Shown piece after piece: positions 1 to 9,100 of a stretch of DNA of 55,646 nt. A program made the position numbers and the translations under genes. Within the stretch, counting starts at the first letter, position 1; the number at the start of each line of letters is the position of its first letter. The notes beneath the pieces were generated by a model, which was not told the DNA's origin, ran no database searches, and saw only the letters and a list, made by a program, of their open reading frames with translations. The stretch comes from Candidatus Azobacteroides sp. (GTDB taxonomy: Bacteria > Bacteroidota > Bacteroidia > Bacteroidales > Azobacteroidaceae): assembly GCA_009783445.1 (NCBI GenBank), contig WRFY01000119.1, positions 1 through 55,646 of the forward strand. Direction: 5' to 3'.

Positions 1-542
1 CTTTTCTTGCTCAAGCTCCTTCGACATTTCCTTTCGTAATCAAATTAGAACAAACTTCCGACAGTAATAACTCGACACAGATTCAAGATTGGAATACGAA
101 TCCCGAATATATCGGTAACGGAGAATGGCAGGAAGTTCACATTGGTTTTGATGTTATTAAAAATCAATTGCAGCAAAAACTGAACGCAAATCCGAATTTT
201 CCGGTTTCCAACTACGACAGGCTTTTAATAGTTCCTGCACCGTATGGAAATTTGCCCGATTTTACGCTGAATATAGATAACATCAAATTACGCGCTTCTT
301 GGGATGATGAAACAGGAAATCAACCGATAAATAATGCCGATGCAATCATTATCGCCGTTTCCAATGGAATTGTCAGCGCAAAAGCGGGAAACGGCGCTCC
401 GGTTTCTCTGAAAGTCTATTCGCTTTCCGGACAGGAAATTGCCAGAGGAGTAAATCAGGTGCAAGCTAAAACAAAAGGCATTTACATCCTAAAAGCCGCG
501 AGCGGAAATGCAAATAAAGTAAGCAAAATTATCGTTCAATAA
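1..542 (+). CDS. C-terminal part of a secreted carbohydrate-active protein with a sorting-type tail (partial)
   Basis: The reading frame is open from base 3 to the stop at 540-542, so the 5' part lies outside the window. About 90 residues form a beta-rich module with the pattern KLEQT, QDWNTNPEY, GEWQEVHIGF, RLLIVPAPY and IDNIKLR. The same pattern occurs in the N-terminal module of the GH5-like protein at 18428-20308, so a carbohydrate-binding-like module is likely. The last 60 or so residues (VSNG, LKVYSLSGQEIARG, GIYILKA, SKIIVQ at the end) resemble type IX secretion system type A C-terminal tails, which route proteins to the cell surface. The catalytic part, if there is one, is not visible. 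It is convergent with the AraC gene, 5 bases from its stop. Confidence 0.75.
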   Translation, partial: FLAQAPSTFPFVIKLEQTSDSNNSTQIQDWNTNPEYIGNGEWQEVHIGFDVIKNQLQQKLNANPNFPVSNYDRLLIVPAPYGNLPDFTLNIDNIKLRASWDDETGNQPINNADAIIIAVSNGIVSAKAGNGAPVSLKVYSLSGQEIARGVNQVQAKTKGIYILKAASGNANKVSKIIVQ

Positions 543-547
543 AGATT

Positions 548-1414
548 TCAATACTTGATCAGCAATTGTTCAATAATTGCCCGATATTCCGAAGGCCGCT
601 GTCCTTTTTTCTTTTTGAAAATACGAATAAAATTCGATACATTATTGAATCCGCAGGCAAAACAGATTTCGGAAACCGAGTGAGTCGTTTTAGTCAATAG
701 TTGGCAAGCATGGCTAATACGCACCGTGGTCAAGTAATCTTTGAAGGAGGTATTGGTTCTTTTCTTGAAAAAATGACTGAATGCCGACTCCGACATATTT
801 ACGATAGAAGCGACATCGCATAGATTGAGGGGGTTGGCATAGTTGCGTTCGATATAATCGCATACCATCGTAATCCGCCGGCTTTTGGAAGTGCGAACCA
901 CCAACTGCGAATCGTACTGGTTGCTGACTAAAACTCTTCGGTCGGAAACGGCCAGCTCATTCAAAATGGAAAGAAATTCCAGTACCGTTTGAAATCCCTG
1001 CATTTTAGTCAGTTTGAGAATCTTCTCCTTGATAGCGATCTGCGTTTTTTCTGAAAATACCAATCCCCGCTGCGATTCAAGCAATAGATTTTTTATATTG
1101 TTGAACAAGCGCTTTTCCAGTATCGGGAAGTTCAATAGTTTATCGGAAAACTGAATCGTAACAACATGGTTGTTTTCTTCCACTTCTCCAAACCAAGCAT
1201 GGGGAATATTCGGACCGATCATCACCAAATCCAAGGTAGAAAAATCTTCTATCGAATCGCCCACTACTCTTTTCCCATAAGTATCTATGACCAAATTGAT
1301 TTCGAAATCCGAATGATGATGTACCGGGTAATCGAATTTTGCCGAAGGGTGATTTAATACAATGAATAAATCATCAGAAGCTAAGGGGGTAATTTCTTTT
1401 TGAAAATCTTTCAT
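548..1414 (-). CDS. AraC-family transcriptional regulator
   Basis: A 288-residue regulator. The N-terminal half is a cupin-type sensor region (PVHHHSDFEIN at about residues 30-40, followed by beta-rich sequence ending PNIPHAW). The C-terminal 100 residues are a double helix-turn-helix of AraC type (LCDVASIVNMSESAFSHFFKK, then SVSEICFACGFNNVSNFIRIF and RPSEYR). Proteins of this build usually bind a sugar or oligosaccharide in the cupin and activate nearby catabolic genes. It is divergent from the symporter operon, so the 169-base intergenic region is its likely site of action. A candidate operator there recurs in front of the first susC gene. The ATG start gives the usual length for the family. 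Confidence 0.92.
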   Translation of the reverse strand: MKDFQKEITPLASDDLFIVLNHPSAKFDYPVHHHSDFEINLVIDTYGKRVVGDSIEDFSTLDLVMIGPNIPHAWFGEVEENNHVVTIQFSDKLLNFPILEKRLFNNIKNLLLESQRGLVFSEKTQIAIKEKILKLTKMQGFQTVLEFLSILNELAVSDRRVLVSNQYDSQLVVRTSKSRRITMVCDYIERNYANPLNLCDVASIVNMSESAFSHFFKKRTNTSFKDYLTTVRISHACQLLTKTTHSVSEICFACGFNNVSNFIRIFKKKKGQRPSEYRAIIEQLLIKY

Positions 1415-1496
1415 AAAGGCGATTTTATACTGTATTTACAGGCTGTGTTTATCGATTCAAATATAATGACTATTTCGATAAATAGTATCGGTTATT

Positions 1497-1527
1497 CAAA
1501 AAAGTACAATAAATGAACAAAAAACGA
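1497..1527 (+). promoter_or_regulatory. Candidate AraC operator upstream of the symporter operon
   Basis: Two direct half-sites, CAAAAAAGTA at 1497-1506 and CAAAAAACGA at 1518-1527, lie 21 bp (two helical turns) apart, as is usual for AraC-type dimers. The 14-mer CAAAAAAGTACAAT at 1497-1510 occurs identically at 6089-6102 upstream of susC, also about 42 bases before the -7 element. That AraC binds here is inference. Confidence 0.55.
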
Positions 1528-1551
1528 TAGTTTTTTTAGGCGCTTTTCTTT

Positions 1552-1560
1552 TTACTTTGC
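1552..1560 (+). promoter_or_regulatory. Probable -7 element of the symporter operon
   Basis: TTACTTTGC resembles the Bacteroidetes -7 consensus TAnnTTTG, with one base less between TA and TTTG. It ends 23 bases before the GTG start of the symporter gene. No clear TTTG -33 element precedes it, which would fit a promoter that depends on an activator. Confidence 0.4.
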
Positions 1561-1583
1561 TGAACTAAAAAAAATCAAATTCT

Positions 1584-3161
1584 GTGGAAACATTTTCAAT
1601 TGGGTTTATAGACATTGCTATCCTTATTTTATATGTCTTGTTAATTGTTTGGTGGGGATTGAAAAACGGGAAAAGTTCCGATACCCAGTCTTATTTTTTA
1701 GCGGGACGTTCCATGCCATGGTGGATTGTTGGCCTTTCATTGTTCGCAGCCAGTATTTCCAGCGCCACGCTCATCGGGCAATCGGGCGACGCTTACCACA
1801 CCGGTTTAGCCGTATTCAATTATAACCTGACGGGCGTAATCGTTATGGTTTTCTTTGCCGTTTTCCTGCTGCCTTTATACATTCGTTCCAAGATATTCAC
1901 CATTCCCGAATTTCTGGAAAGACGCTTCGATAAACGTTCCCGCTATTATTTTTCGGCTATTTGCATTATTGGGAATATTTTTCTGGATGCCGCCGGCGCG
2001 CTTTATGCGGGAGCTTTAATCATCCGGTTGATTTACCCGGAAGCCAACCTTCAATTGATTATCCTTATTTTTGCGGCGCTTGCCGCTTCCTACACGATTC
2101 CGGGCGGTTTATCCTCGGTTATCAAGACGGAACTGATTCAAGCAATTATTCTGATTGCCGGTTCGGTAATTCTTACTTTTTTCTGTTTTCAAAAAAGAGG
2201 CGATTATTTTATAGACCTTTTTCAAAAAGGCGATATGCTTACCAAATTAATTCGCCCGTTGAATGATCCGGCCACTCCTTGGTTGGGATTGATTGTCGGG
2301 ATGCCTGTGTTGGGGATTTATTTCTGGGCAAACAATCAAACTTTGGTTCAACGGGTGTTGAGCGCCAAAAGTGTGGATGAAGGACGTAAAGGAATCATAC
2401 TTAACGGATTCATCACATTGACCACGCTTTTTATCATTGCCATTCCGGGATTAATTTCCCGCGGCTTGTTTCCTGGATTGGCCAGTCCCGACATGGTCTA
2501 TCCGACGATGGTCATTCGGTTGCTTCCCATCGGATTACTCGGAATTATTCTGGCGGCGTTGTTATCGGCGCTGCTGTCGTCGTTGAGCGCTATTCTTAAT
2601 TCTACTTCCACTTTATTTACGATGGACTTTTATGCGCAATTCCGTCCGAATGCAGGTCACAAAAAAATGGTATTAACTGGAAAAATAACGAGTTTGATTA
2701 TCATCATTATTGCCGCCTTGTGGGCGCCTCATATTGGAAAATTCGGTTCTTTACTTAAATATTATCAGGAAATGCTATCGTACATTGCGCCTCCTATCGT
2801 TGCCGCCTTTCTTTTGGGGATTTTCGGCAAACGGGTGAATGGGAACGGCGCTTTTGCCGGATTGATCATCGGATTACTGATGGCTGTTTTCCTGTTGTTT
2901 TTTAGAAAAACTCTGTTCGGCAATCTGCACTTTTTATTGGTTGTCCCGTTTTTACTGCTCATCAGTATGGCCGTGATTTACAGCGTAAGTTTAGGAAGCA
3001 GAAAACCGGAAGCAGAAAAACTGAAAGATACTGTATTTTCTATGAGCGATTTAAAAAAAGAATGGCGCGGATTATCCGCAGGCGGGTGGTATAAAAATTA
3101 CCTTTTCTGGGCTATGCTCTTGCTCTTTTCAAGCGCAGTCATTTGGATCATTTTCAGATAA
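1584..3161 (+). CDS. Sodium:solute symporter (SSS/SLC5 family)
   Basis: A 525-residue polytopic membrane protein with about 13-14 hydrophobic segments. Family features are AGRSMPWWIVGLSLFAASIS near residue 40, the SGDAYHTG stretch, and FTIPEFLERRFDKRSRYY near residue 110. SSS members couple sodium entry to import of sugars, acids or other small solutes; the substrate cannot be read from the sequence. It is the first gene of an operon with a GH130 phosphorylase and a secreted hydrolase, so a mannose-containing oligosaccharide or monosaccharide is a reasonable guess. The start is GTG; no ATG lies nearby that keeps the first membrane segment. Its 3' end is followed 17 bases later by the GH130 start. 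Confidence 0.9.
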   Translation: METFSIGFIDIAILILYVLLIVWWGLKNGKSSDTQSYFLAGRSMPWWIVGLSLFAASISSATLIGQSGDAYHTGLAVFNYNLTGVIVMVFFAVFLLPLYIRSKIFTIPEFLERRFDKRSRYYFSAICIIGNIFLDAAGALYAGALIIRLIYPEANLQLIILIFAALAASYTIPGGLSSVIKTELIQAIILIAGSVILTFFCFQKRGDYFIDLFQKGDMLTKLIRPLNDPATPWLGLIVGMPVLGIYFWANNQTLVQRVLSAKSVDEGRKGIILNGFITLTTLFIIAIPGLISRGLFPGLASPDMVYPTMVIRLLPIGLLGIILAALLSALLSSLSAILNSTSTLFTMDFYAQFRPNAGHKKMVLTGKITSLIIIIIAALWAPHIGKFGSLLKYYQEMLSYIAPPIVAAFLLGIFGKRVNGNGAFAGLIIGLLMAVFLLFFRKTLFGNLHFLLVVPFLLLISMAVIYSVSLGSRKPEAEKLKDTVFSMSDLKKEWRGLSAGGWYKNYLFWAMLLLFSSAVIWIIFR

Positions 3162-3178
3162 AAATTAACATATATAAA

Positions 3179-4195
3179 ATGAAATTAAAAAAGTATGCAG
3201 GAAACCCCATTTTGTCGCCCCTGGCGGAAAACGAATGGGAATCTTTAGTGACGTGTAATCCGGGTGTTTTTTATGACAATGGCACATTTTATATGCTTTA
3301 CCGAGCGGCAGGCAACGACAAGGAGCATGTGATCCGTTTTGGTTTAGCCGCCAGCAAAGATGGATTTCATTTCGAACGCTTTTCCGAGTTGCCGGTTTTT
3401 AGCCCCAGCAAAGATAGCTTCGATTCCGGTTGCGTAGAAGATGCGCGAATTGTTAAGTTCGATGATGAATATTATGTTACCTACGCTTATCGCCCCTTCC
3501 CGCCGGGTCAATATTGGAATTTTGGACACGATGAAGTACTTTGTCCAACTGGTGGCGACCACACGCCTTTAGCCTTGAAAAACAATTTGGGCAATTCGGG
3601 TTTGGCGATAACCAAAGATTTTGTTCATTTTCGCCGGTTGGGAAGAATAACCTCTCCGGTGTTGGATGATCGGGATGTGATTCTTTTTCCCGAAAAAATC
3701 AAGGGAAAATATTGGATGCTGCATCGTCCGAAACAATATATCGGCGCAAAATACGGCGTGAAATTTCCGTCGATATGGATAAAAAGTTCCGACGACCTGT
3801 TGAATTGGGAAAATCAGGAAAGCCGGTTATTATTGAAAGGCGTCCCCGGCACATGGGAAGAAAAAATCGGGGGAAGTACGCCTCCGCTTCGAACCGATAG
3901 CGGATGGTTCGTTTTGTATCACGGCGTAGAAAACGGAGGCTTGGGTTATTATCGTGTAGGAGCCGTATTGCTGGATATAGATAATCCTCTGAGAGTCATT
4001 GCTAAAACGCCTGATTTTATCATGGAACCCGAATATGAATATGAAATAAACGGCTATTATAAAGGTTGCGTTTTCCCCACCGGGAATGTTATTTTGGACG
4101 GTACATTGTATGTATATTACGGAGGCGCCGATAAATATGTTGCTTTAGCGACCTGCTCTATAAATGAATTAATTCAATCAATGAAAAAAATATGA
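3179..4195 (+). CDS. Glycoside hydrolase family 130 protein (beta-mannoside phosphorylase type)
   Basis: A 338-residue, five-bladed propeller-type protein without a signal peptide, so cytoplasmic. GH130 hallmarks are NPILSP at the N terminus, CNPGVFYDNGTFYMLYRA near residue 30, SGCVEDARIV near residue 85, the PGTWEEKIGGSTPPLRT block near residue 225 and YHGVENGG. GH130 enzymes mostly cleave beta-mannosidic bonds by phosphorolysis, giving mannose 1-phosphate; some members are hydrolases. The exact substrate (Man-Glc, Man-Man or Man-GlcNAc) cannot be assigned. The ATG at 3179 is preferred over an upstream TTG at 3143, which would run into the symporter gene and add unlike residues. The stop overlaps the ATG of the next gene by four bases, so the two are translationally coupled. 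Confidence 0.88.
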   Translation: MKLKKYAGNPILSPLAENEWESLVTCNPGVFYDNGTFYMLYRAAGNDKEHVIRFGLAASKDGFHFERFSELPVFSPSKDSFDSGCVEDARIVKFDDEYYVTYAYRPFPPGQYWNFGHDEVLCPTGGDHTPLALKNNLGNSGLAITKDFVHFRRLGRITSPVLDDRDVILFPEKIKGKYWMLHRPKQYIGAKYGVKFPSIWIKSSDDLLNWENQESRLLLKGVPGTWEEKIGGSTPPLRTDSGWFVLYHGVENGGLGYYRVGAVLLDIDNPLRVIAKTPDFIMEPEYEYEINGYYKGCVFPTGNVILDGTLYVYYGGADKYVALATCSINELIQSMKKI

Positions 4196-5661
4196 AAAAA
4201 AGAATATTTGCGGTCTTGACAGGCTTATGCTTGGCCGTTGCCTATACTTCCGCCGACGAATTGAAGGTAACGGTTTCGGCGGAAGCGGCGAGTACCGGCT
4301 ACATCGGTAACGGAGTAGAATGGGATCCGTATGATGAAGTCGAATCTTGGGGAGCAACTCTGTCGGAAAGCGATTGGCAAAAATTGTTTGAACGTCTGGA
4401 CTTCATGCGGCCGGCTTATGTCCGCTGCATGATCAACAGTCCCTACCGGTATTACGATCCGGCAACAGGGAAATACGACAAAACCCGCAACATTCAGTCT
4501 ATTTCTCGACTCTTGCAGTACTGTACCGACCGCAATATCACCGTTGTTTACGGGGAATACAATCCGCCAACTCGGTCAATGAAGGATAGTCAGGAATGGG
4601 TGGATATGTCTGTGGATTACTTGAACTATTTGGTGAATGAATTGGGTTTCAGTTGCATTCGGTATTTTGTCATATTCAATGAACCGGACGGCGATTGGGC
4701 TTCTACCGACGGAGATTATGAATTATGGAAGTCCATGCTCTTCCGATTCCATGATAAGATGTCGCAATATCTCGGCTTGAAAGAAAAAGTACAATTCGCA
4801 GGCCCCGATGTAGTCATGGAATACAAAAATTCAAATTCGGAATTCGATGCGCAGGGGTGGCTCCGGCAAACGGCACAAGATGCGGATTCTTTAATCGGCG
4901 TATATGACATTCACGCTTATCCCGGCCAATCTGAAGTACGAAAAGGCGAAATTGCCGAAGTATTGTCACGTTACAGGCAAGCTGTACCGGGAAACAAAAA
5001 AATCATTTTGGGAGAAGCCGGATTCAAATACTGGCGGGAAGCCGATTCCCTGTTGATGAAAGAATACAACCGCCGGTTGGAAGGACATCCTTTTACCAAA
5101 GGTTCGGACGCCAATATGTTGGTTTATGACACTTTTTACGGGTTAGACATGGCGCTCTTGTGCATCGAAGTGATGAACAGCGGTTTTTCCGGAGCAGCCG
5201 CATGGATGCTGGACGATGCTATGCACAGCAACGGCGATTCCGGCAAACCGGAAGATATTAAATTATGGGGCATGTGGAATATTCTGGGAGAAGAAGTTTT
5301 TCACGATGCTACTCAAGAAGAAGTTCGTCCGTGGTACTATGCATGGTCGCTCCTGTGCCGTTATTTCCCGGCCGGTTCGACGATTCTGAAAACGACTTTC
5401 GACCGGACGCAAGGCGTATATATTGCCGTAGCTGAACAAGAAGGTCAGTACGCGATGGCTGCCGTTAATATAGGAAATTCGGATAAACAATTAAGTATTG
5501 AATTCCCAAGCGATTGGGGCAATGTTTCATTATATGTTTATAATGAAGAACATCCGGTTCCGGCGCTATCGGAAATCACGGTTAAAAAAACGCACCGAAT
5601 GACGGTTCCGGCACAAAGTTTTGTATTGTTAACAAATAGGATTTGCGGCGTTTTTCATTAG
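4192..5661 (+). CDS. Secreted clan GH-A glycoside hydrolase (GH39/GH5-like)
   Basis: A 489-residue protein with a signal peptide (residues 1-21, MKKRIFAVLTGLCLAVAYTSA). The TIM-barrel shows the two clan GH-A glutamates: FVIFNEPDG with acid/base E164, and IILGEAGFKYW with nucleophile E275. The C-terminal 100 residues are beta-rich (GVYIAVAEQEGQYAMAAVNIGN), like the accessory beta-sandwich of GH39 and related enzymes. The family number is uncertain and the substrate is unknown. It overlaps the GH130 gene by four bases and probably acts in the periplasm or at the cell surface upstream of it. It is the last gene of this operon, with a 538-base gap after it. Confidence 0.75.
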   Translation: MKKRIFAVLTGLCLAVAYTSADELKVTVSAEAASTGYIGNGVEWDPYDEVESWGATLSESDWQKLFERLDFMRPAYVRCMINSPYRYYDPATGKYDKTRNIQSISRLLQYCTDRNITVVYGEYNPPTRSMKDSQEWVDMSVDYLNYLVNELGFSCIRYFVIFNEPDGDWASTDGDYELWKSMLFRFHDKMSQYLGLKEKVQFAGPDVVMEYKNSNSEFDAQGWLRQTAQDADSLIGVYDIHAYPGQSEVRKGEIAEVLSRYRQAVPGNKKIILGEAGFKYWREADSLLMKEYNRRLEGHPFTKGSDANMLVYDTFYGLDMALLCIEVMNSGFSGAAAWMLDDAMHSNGDSGKPEDIKLWGMWNILGEEVFHDATQEEVRPWYYAWSLLCRYFPAGSTILKTTFDRTQGVYIAVAEQEGQYAMAAVNIGNSDKQLSIEFPSDWGNVSLYVYNEEHPVPALSEITVKKTHRMTVPAQSFVLLTNRICGVFH

Positions 5662-5979
5662 TCCATTGCTGTAAGGCGGCGGACTATAAAAAATGTAATT
5701 TTTTTTTAGAAAATACGTTCAATGGATCAATTCCTAGTCCATTAATCTTGAACCTTATTTTTCGAAAGCTTCCTCAGTAGCCATTGACAGTTCTCTTGAA
5801 ATTCTCCCTTATTTATTTATTTATTTTCAATCAATTAATAAGGAAAGAAGGGAAGAGAATATGTGCCTTATCCTTTTCTACTAATGGAACCCTTTAAAAA
5901 TAAGGCTTATAAAAGAATGGAAAAATCTGGATACATCTGTCGCATTTTTTACAGCCCGCTCCAAAATGACAAATCACCC

Positions 5980-6032
5980 TTAAAAATACGACCCAAACAT
6001 AAAAGGAGAACATTAAAAATACGACCCAAACA
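5980..6032. repeat. Pair of 20-base direct repeats, possibly an insertion-sequence remnant
   Basis: The 20-mer TTAAAAATACGACCCAAACA occurs at 5980-5999 and again at 6013-6032, 33 bases apart. Read on the minus strand, its core GGGTCGTATTTTTA resembles the core GGGTCATAATTTTTG of the tandem repeat at 20486-20542, in the opposite orientation. Closely spaced end repeats are known from IS21-type elements, but no transposase is present, so this origin is a guess. Confidence 0.45.
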
Positions 6033-6084
6033 AAAACAAAATCCTTCCGTCGATTGAATGATGTCAAAAATATTGTTTTTATAA

Positions 6085-6119
6085 TGTACAAAAAAGTACA
6101 ATCTTCTGACTAAAATGTA
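6085..6119 (+). promoter_or_regulatory. Candidate AraC operator upstream of susC
   Basis: CAAAAAAGTA at 6089-6098 and CTAAAATGTA at 6110-6119 are 21 bp apart, the same arrangement as at 1497-1527. The first half-site also lies in an inverted repeat, TGTAC-N6-GTACA (6085-6100). The 14-mer at 6089-6102 is identical to the one upstream of the symporter gene. AraC binding is inferred. Confidence 0.55.
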
Positions 6120-6121
6120 TA

Positions 6122-6152
6122 CTTGTTCGATAATTATAAAGCTTACCTTTGC
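6122..6152 (+). promoter_or_regulatory. Promoter of the susC-susD operon
   Basis: The -7 element TACCTTTGC (6144-6152) matches the Bacteroidetes consensus TAnnTTTG. A -33-like CTTG at 6122-6125 lies 18 bases upstream. The long A/T-rich leader down to the ATG at 6200 is usual for susC genes. Confidence 0.6.
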
Positions 6153-6199
6153 TTCATCTATTTAAAATTATTTTTTAATTGACTTAATATAATATTATT

Positions 6200-9100
6200 A
6201 TGAAGCAGGGAATTAGAAAATTACCTCACTTTATCTTGTATTATCTCCAAACGTTGGTATGGGCATTTATGTTGAGCATTTCGGTGGGATATGCCCAAAA
6301 TTCTAATCCGGTGACGGTAAGCGGAATTGTTAAAGACAAAACGGGAGAAACGCTGATTGGAGTGAGCGTCAGTGTGAAAGAAGAAAAAGCGATTGGAACG
6401 ATAACGGACTTAAATGGCCGCTACACCTTATCCAACGTACCTGTCAATGCGACGCTGGTCTTTTCCTATATAGGCATGAGTACCTCGGAAGTCAGCGTAG
6501 GAGGCAAGGCAACTATAGATGTGGTACTGTCGGAAGAATCCGCAGAATTGGAACAAGTGGTAGTAACCGCTTTTGCCACTCAAAAACGGGTGAACGTAAC
6601 GGGAGCGATTTCGACGCTTTCGGGAAAGGAAATCATAGCGGCTCCCGTAGCCAATATCAGCAATGCGCTTGTCGGCAATACGCCGGGCGTCAGCGGTCTG
6701 CAAACCAGCGGCGAGCCGGGGCGAAACGCGGCAACCATCCGCATTCGCGGGATTGCTACTTACGGCAATAATACGCCTTTGATTGTGATCGACGGCGTAG
6801 AACAATCGGCGGAGCAGGCTTTCGCTGAATTTAATTCCATGGATCCCAATGAAATATTGGGTCTCAGCGTCTTGAAAGATGCATCTTCAACCGCTGTATA
6901 TGGTATTCGCGGGGCGAACGGAGTAGTCATCGTTACCACCAAGCGGGGAATTACCGGAAAGCCGGTCATCAGCTTTTCGTCGAATTACGGGGTTACTAAG
7001 GCTTCTAATCTTCAACACAATCTCTCGTCTTACGATTGGGCGTCTATGCGGAACGAAGCGATTGACACCGAGATGAGAAGTTATGCCAGCGCCGCGAGCA
7101 ATTCCATGTATAAATACAGCGATACGGATTTGTGGAAATTTAAGAATAATCGAGATTTCACTCCGGATGAAGTAGCCGCTATGACCTATTTAACTCCCGA
7201 TCAACGAACGGCTCTCTTGAACAGTTCGGCTCTGTATTACGGCAGTCATGATTTATACGGGGAACAATTCGGGCAATACGGACCGCAAACCCAATTCAAC
7301 TTAAATGTTTCGGGCGGTACCGACCGGTTGAAGTATTTTGCATCCATCGGTTATTTCTTTCAGCAAGGGATCACCCAAGCGAAGAAATATTACGGAGCCG
7401 ACACCCAATCCTCTTTCAACCGGTATAATTTCCGTTCCAATTTTGATATAAACGTATTGCACAACTTGAAAATATCGATTAATCTGGCCGGCCAAATGGG
7501 GAGCGCCAAAGGTCCCGGGATAGGCGACAATACTACTGATTTCGATCCTTACGATTTGAGCGGACGTTACAAACAAATCATGCAATATGTGTATGACGGA
7601 AATCCGATGTCGGCGCCGGGGATTATCAATAACCACTTGATTAACGATTTTGCAGGAACGCCGGGTTCGGTACAGAATCCGTTGGCGGTAAAAACCAACA
7701 GCCAGATAGGCGCTCAAAATGCCATTTACAATTTACTGACCAGCGGTACGGGCATCGTGGACAATACTTTGTTGGATGCGACGATTAAAGTGGAACATGA
7801 ACTGGATTATCTTTTGAAACAGCTGAAATTGCGGGGAACGGTGAGTTATCAGGACAATTACAACCGCGTGACCCTGCTTAACCCGTCTATTCCTGCCTAT
7901 ACTGTGCAACGCAGTCTGGAAAATCCGAATGTACTGGAATACTTCGGAGGCGCTATCGGTCAGGACAGTTTTACCCAATGGGGATACAGCAACTGGAATA
8001 AATTGTATTTAGACGGAGGTCTGGAGTGGGCCGGCAATTTTGGCTCGCACAACCTGTCGGCTTTGCTTTTGGGAAAAGCTTCCAAATATTATATGCCTGA
8101 CGACAGCAACAAGACGAATACGCCTTCCGGAGTGATCGGGTTGGTCGGACGAGTTACTTACAATTACGACGAACGCTATTTATTGGAACTGAATATGGGA
8201 TACAACGGCACTGAACAGTTCCGGAAAGGGAAGCGGTTTGGTTACTTCCCAGCTTATTCCATTGGTTGGGTTCCCACCAATGAAAAATTTTTCCCCAAAA
8301 ACACATGGGTAACGTTTGCTAAAATCCGCGCTTCCTATGGAGAAGTCGGTAACGATCAGTTGGGGAGCGACAATAAACGCCGTTATCTCTACCTGCCCAA
8401 TACCTATCTCTTGGATCAGAACGGTTATTGGTGGGGAAATACCGGCAATACGGCCAGCGATTATTATACTGGAGCCGCTGAAGGAACATTGGGAAATCCG
8501 AATGTAACTTGGGAAAAAGCGAAAAAGACCGATGCTGCCATCGAACTGAGATTTTTTACCGATCGCCTTTCTTTTTCGTATGATTATTTTTCCGAAACGA
8601 GAGATGATATTTTAACCGTGTTGGGAATTATACCGGGTATTTACGGGGTGGATGCGTCTAAAGTGCCGCCTGCCAATGTAGGAAAAACGTCCAACAAAGG
8701 TTACGAAATTGTTTTGGGGTGGGCGGACCGCATCGGAAAAGTTGGCTATTCGATAGAAGGCAACTTGAATTATTCGAAAAATAAAATCAGCTATCAGGCG
8801 GAAGCGCCCAATCCTTATTATTGGATGAATCAAACGGGCTTCAGTATCGGTCAACGTTTCGGATTGAAAAGCGACGGATTATTCAATACTGTCGAAGAAT
8901 TGGCCAACCGCCCTTACAACAATTATACCAGCAACAAAGCCACTTTGGGCGATATTCGCTATGTAGATTTGAATGGCGACGGCATCATCAATAACGAAGA
9001 TGTAGCGCCTATTGGTTATCCGAATTTCCCCCAATATTCTTACGGAATTAAAATAGGGTTCGATTACAAGGGATTTGATATCCGAGCTTTGTTCAGCGGA

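Larger units (their letters stand above)
5662..6199. other. Intergenic region between the two operons of the locus
   Basis: No credible gene is present: the open frames here are short, low in complexity and unlike any family. The region holds a weak hairpin just after the upstream stop (TAGTCC at 5659-5664 against GGACTA at 5681-5686, with an A/T run after it), two copies of a 20-base repeat (5980-5999 and 6013-6032), the candidate operator at 6085-6119 and the susC promoter at 6122-6152. Confidence 0.6.

Noticed and set aside
5863-6091. Two short open frames, one on each strand, in the gap before susC
   Set aside because: They are made of the repeated A-rich sequence, have no family likeness, and overlap each other and the repeats.
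7301-7717. Long minus-strand frames inside the susC and susD genes
   Set aside because: They are antisense to conserved receptor sequence and have no start context or family likeness.
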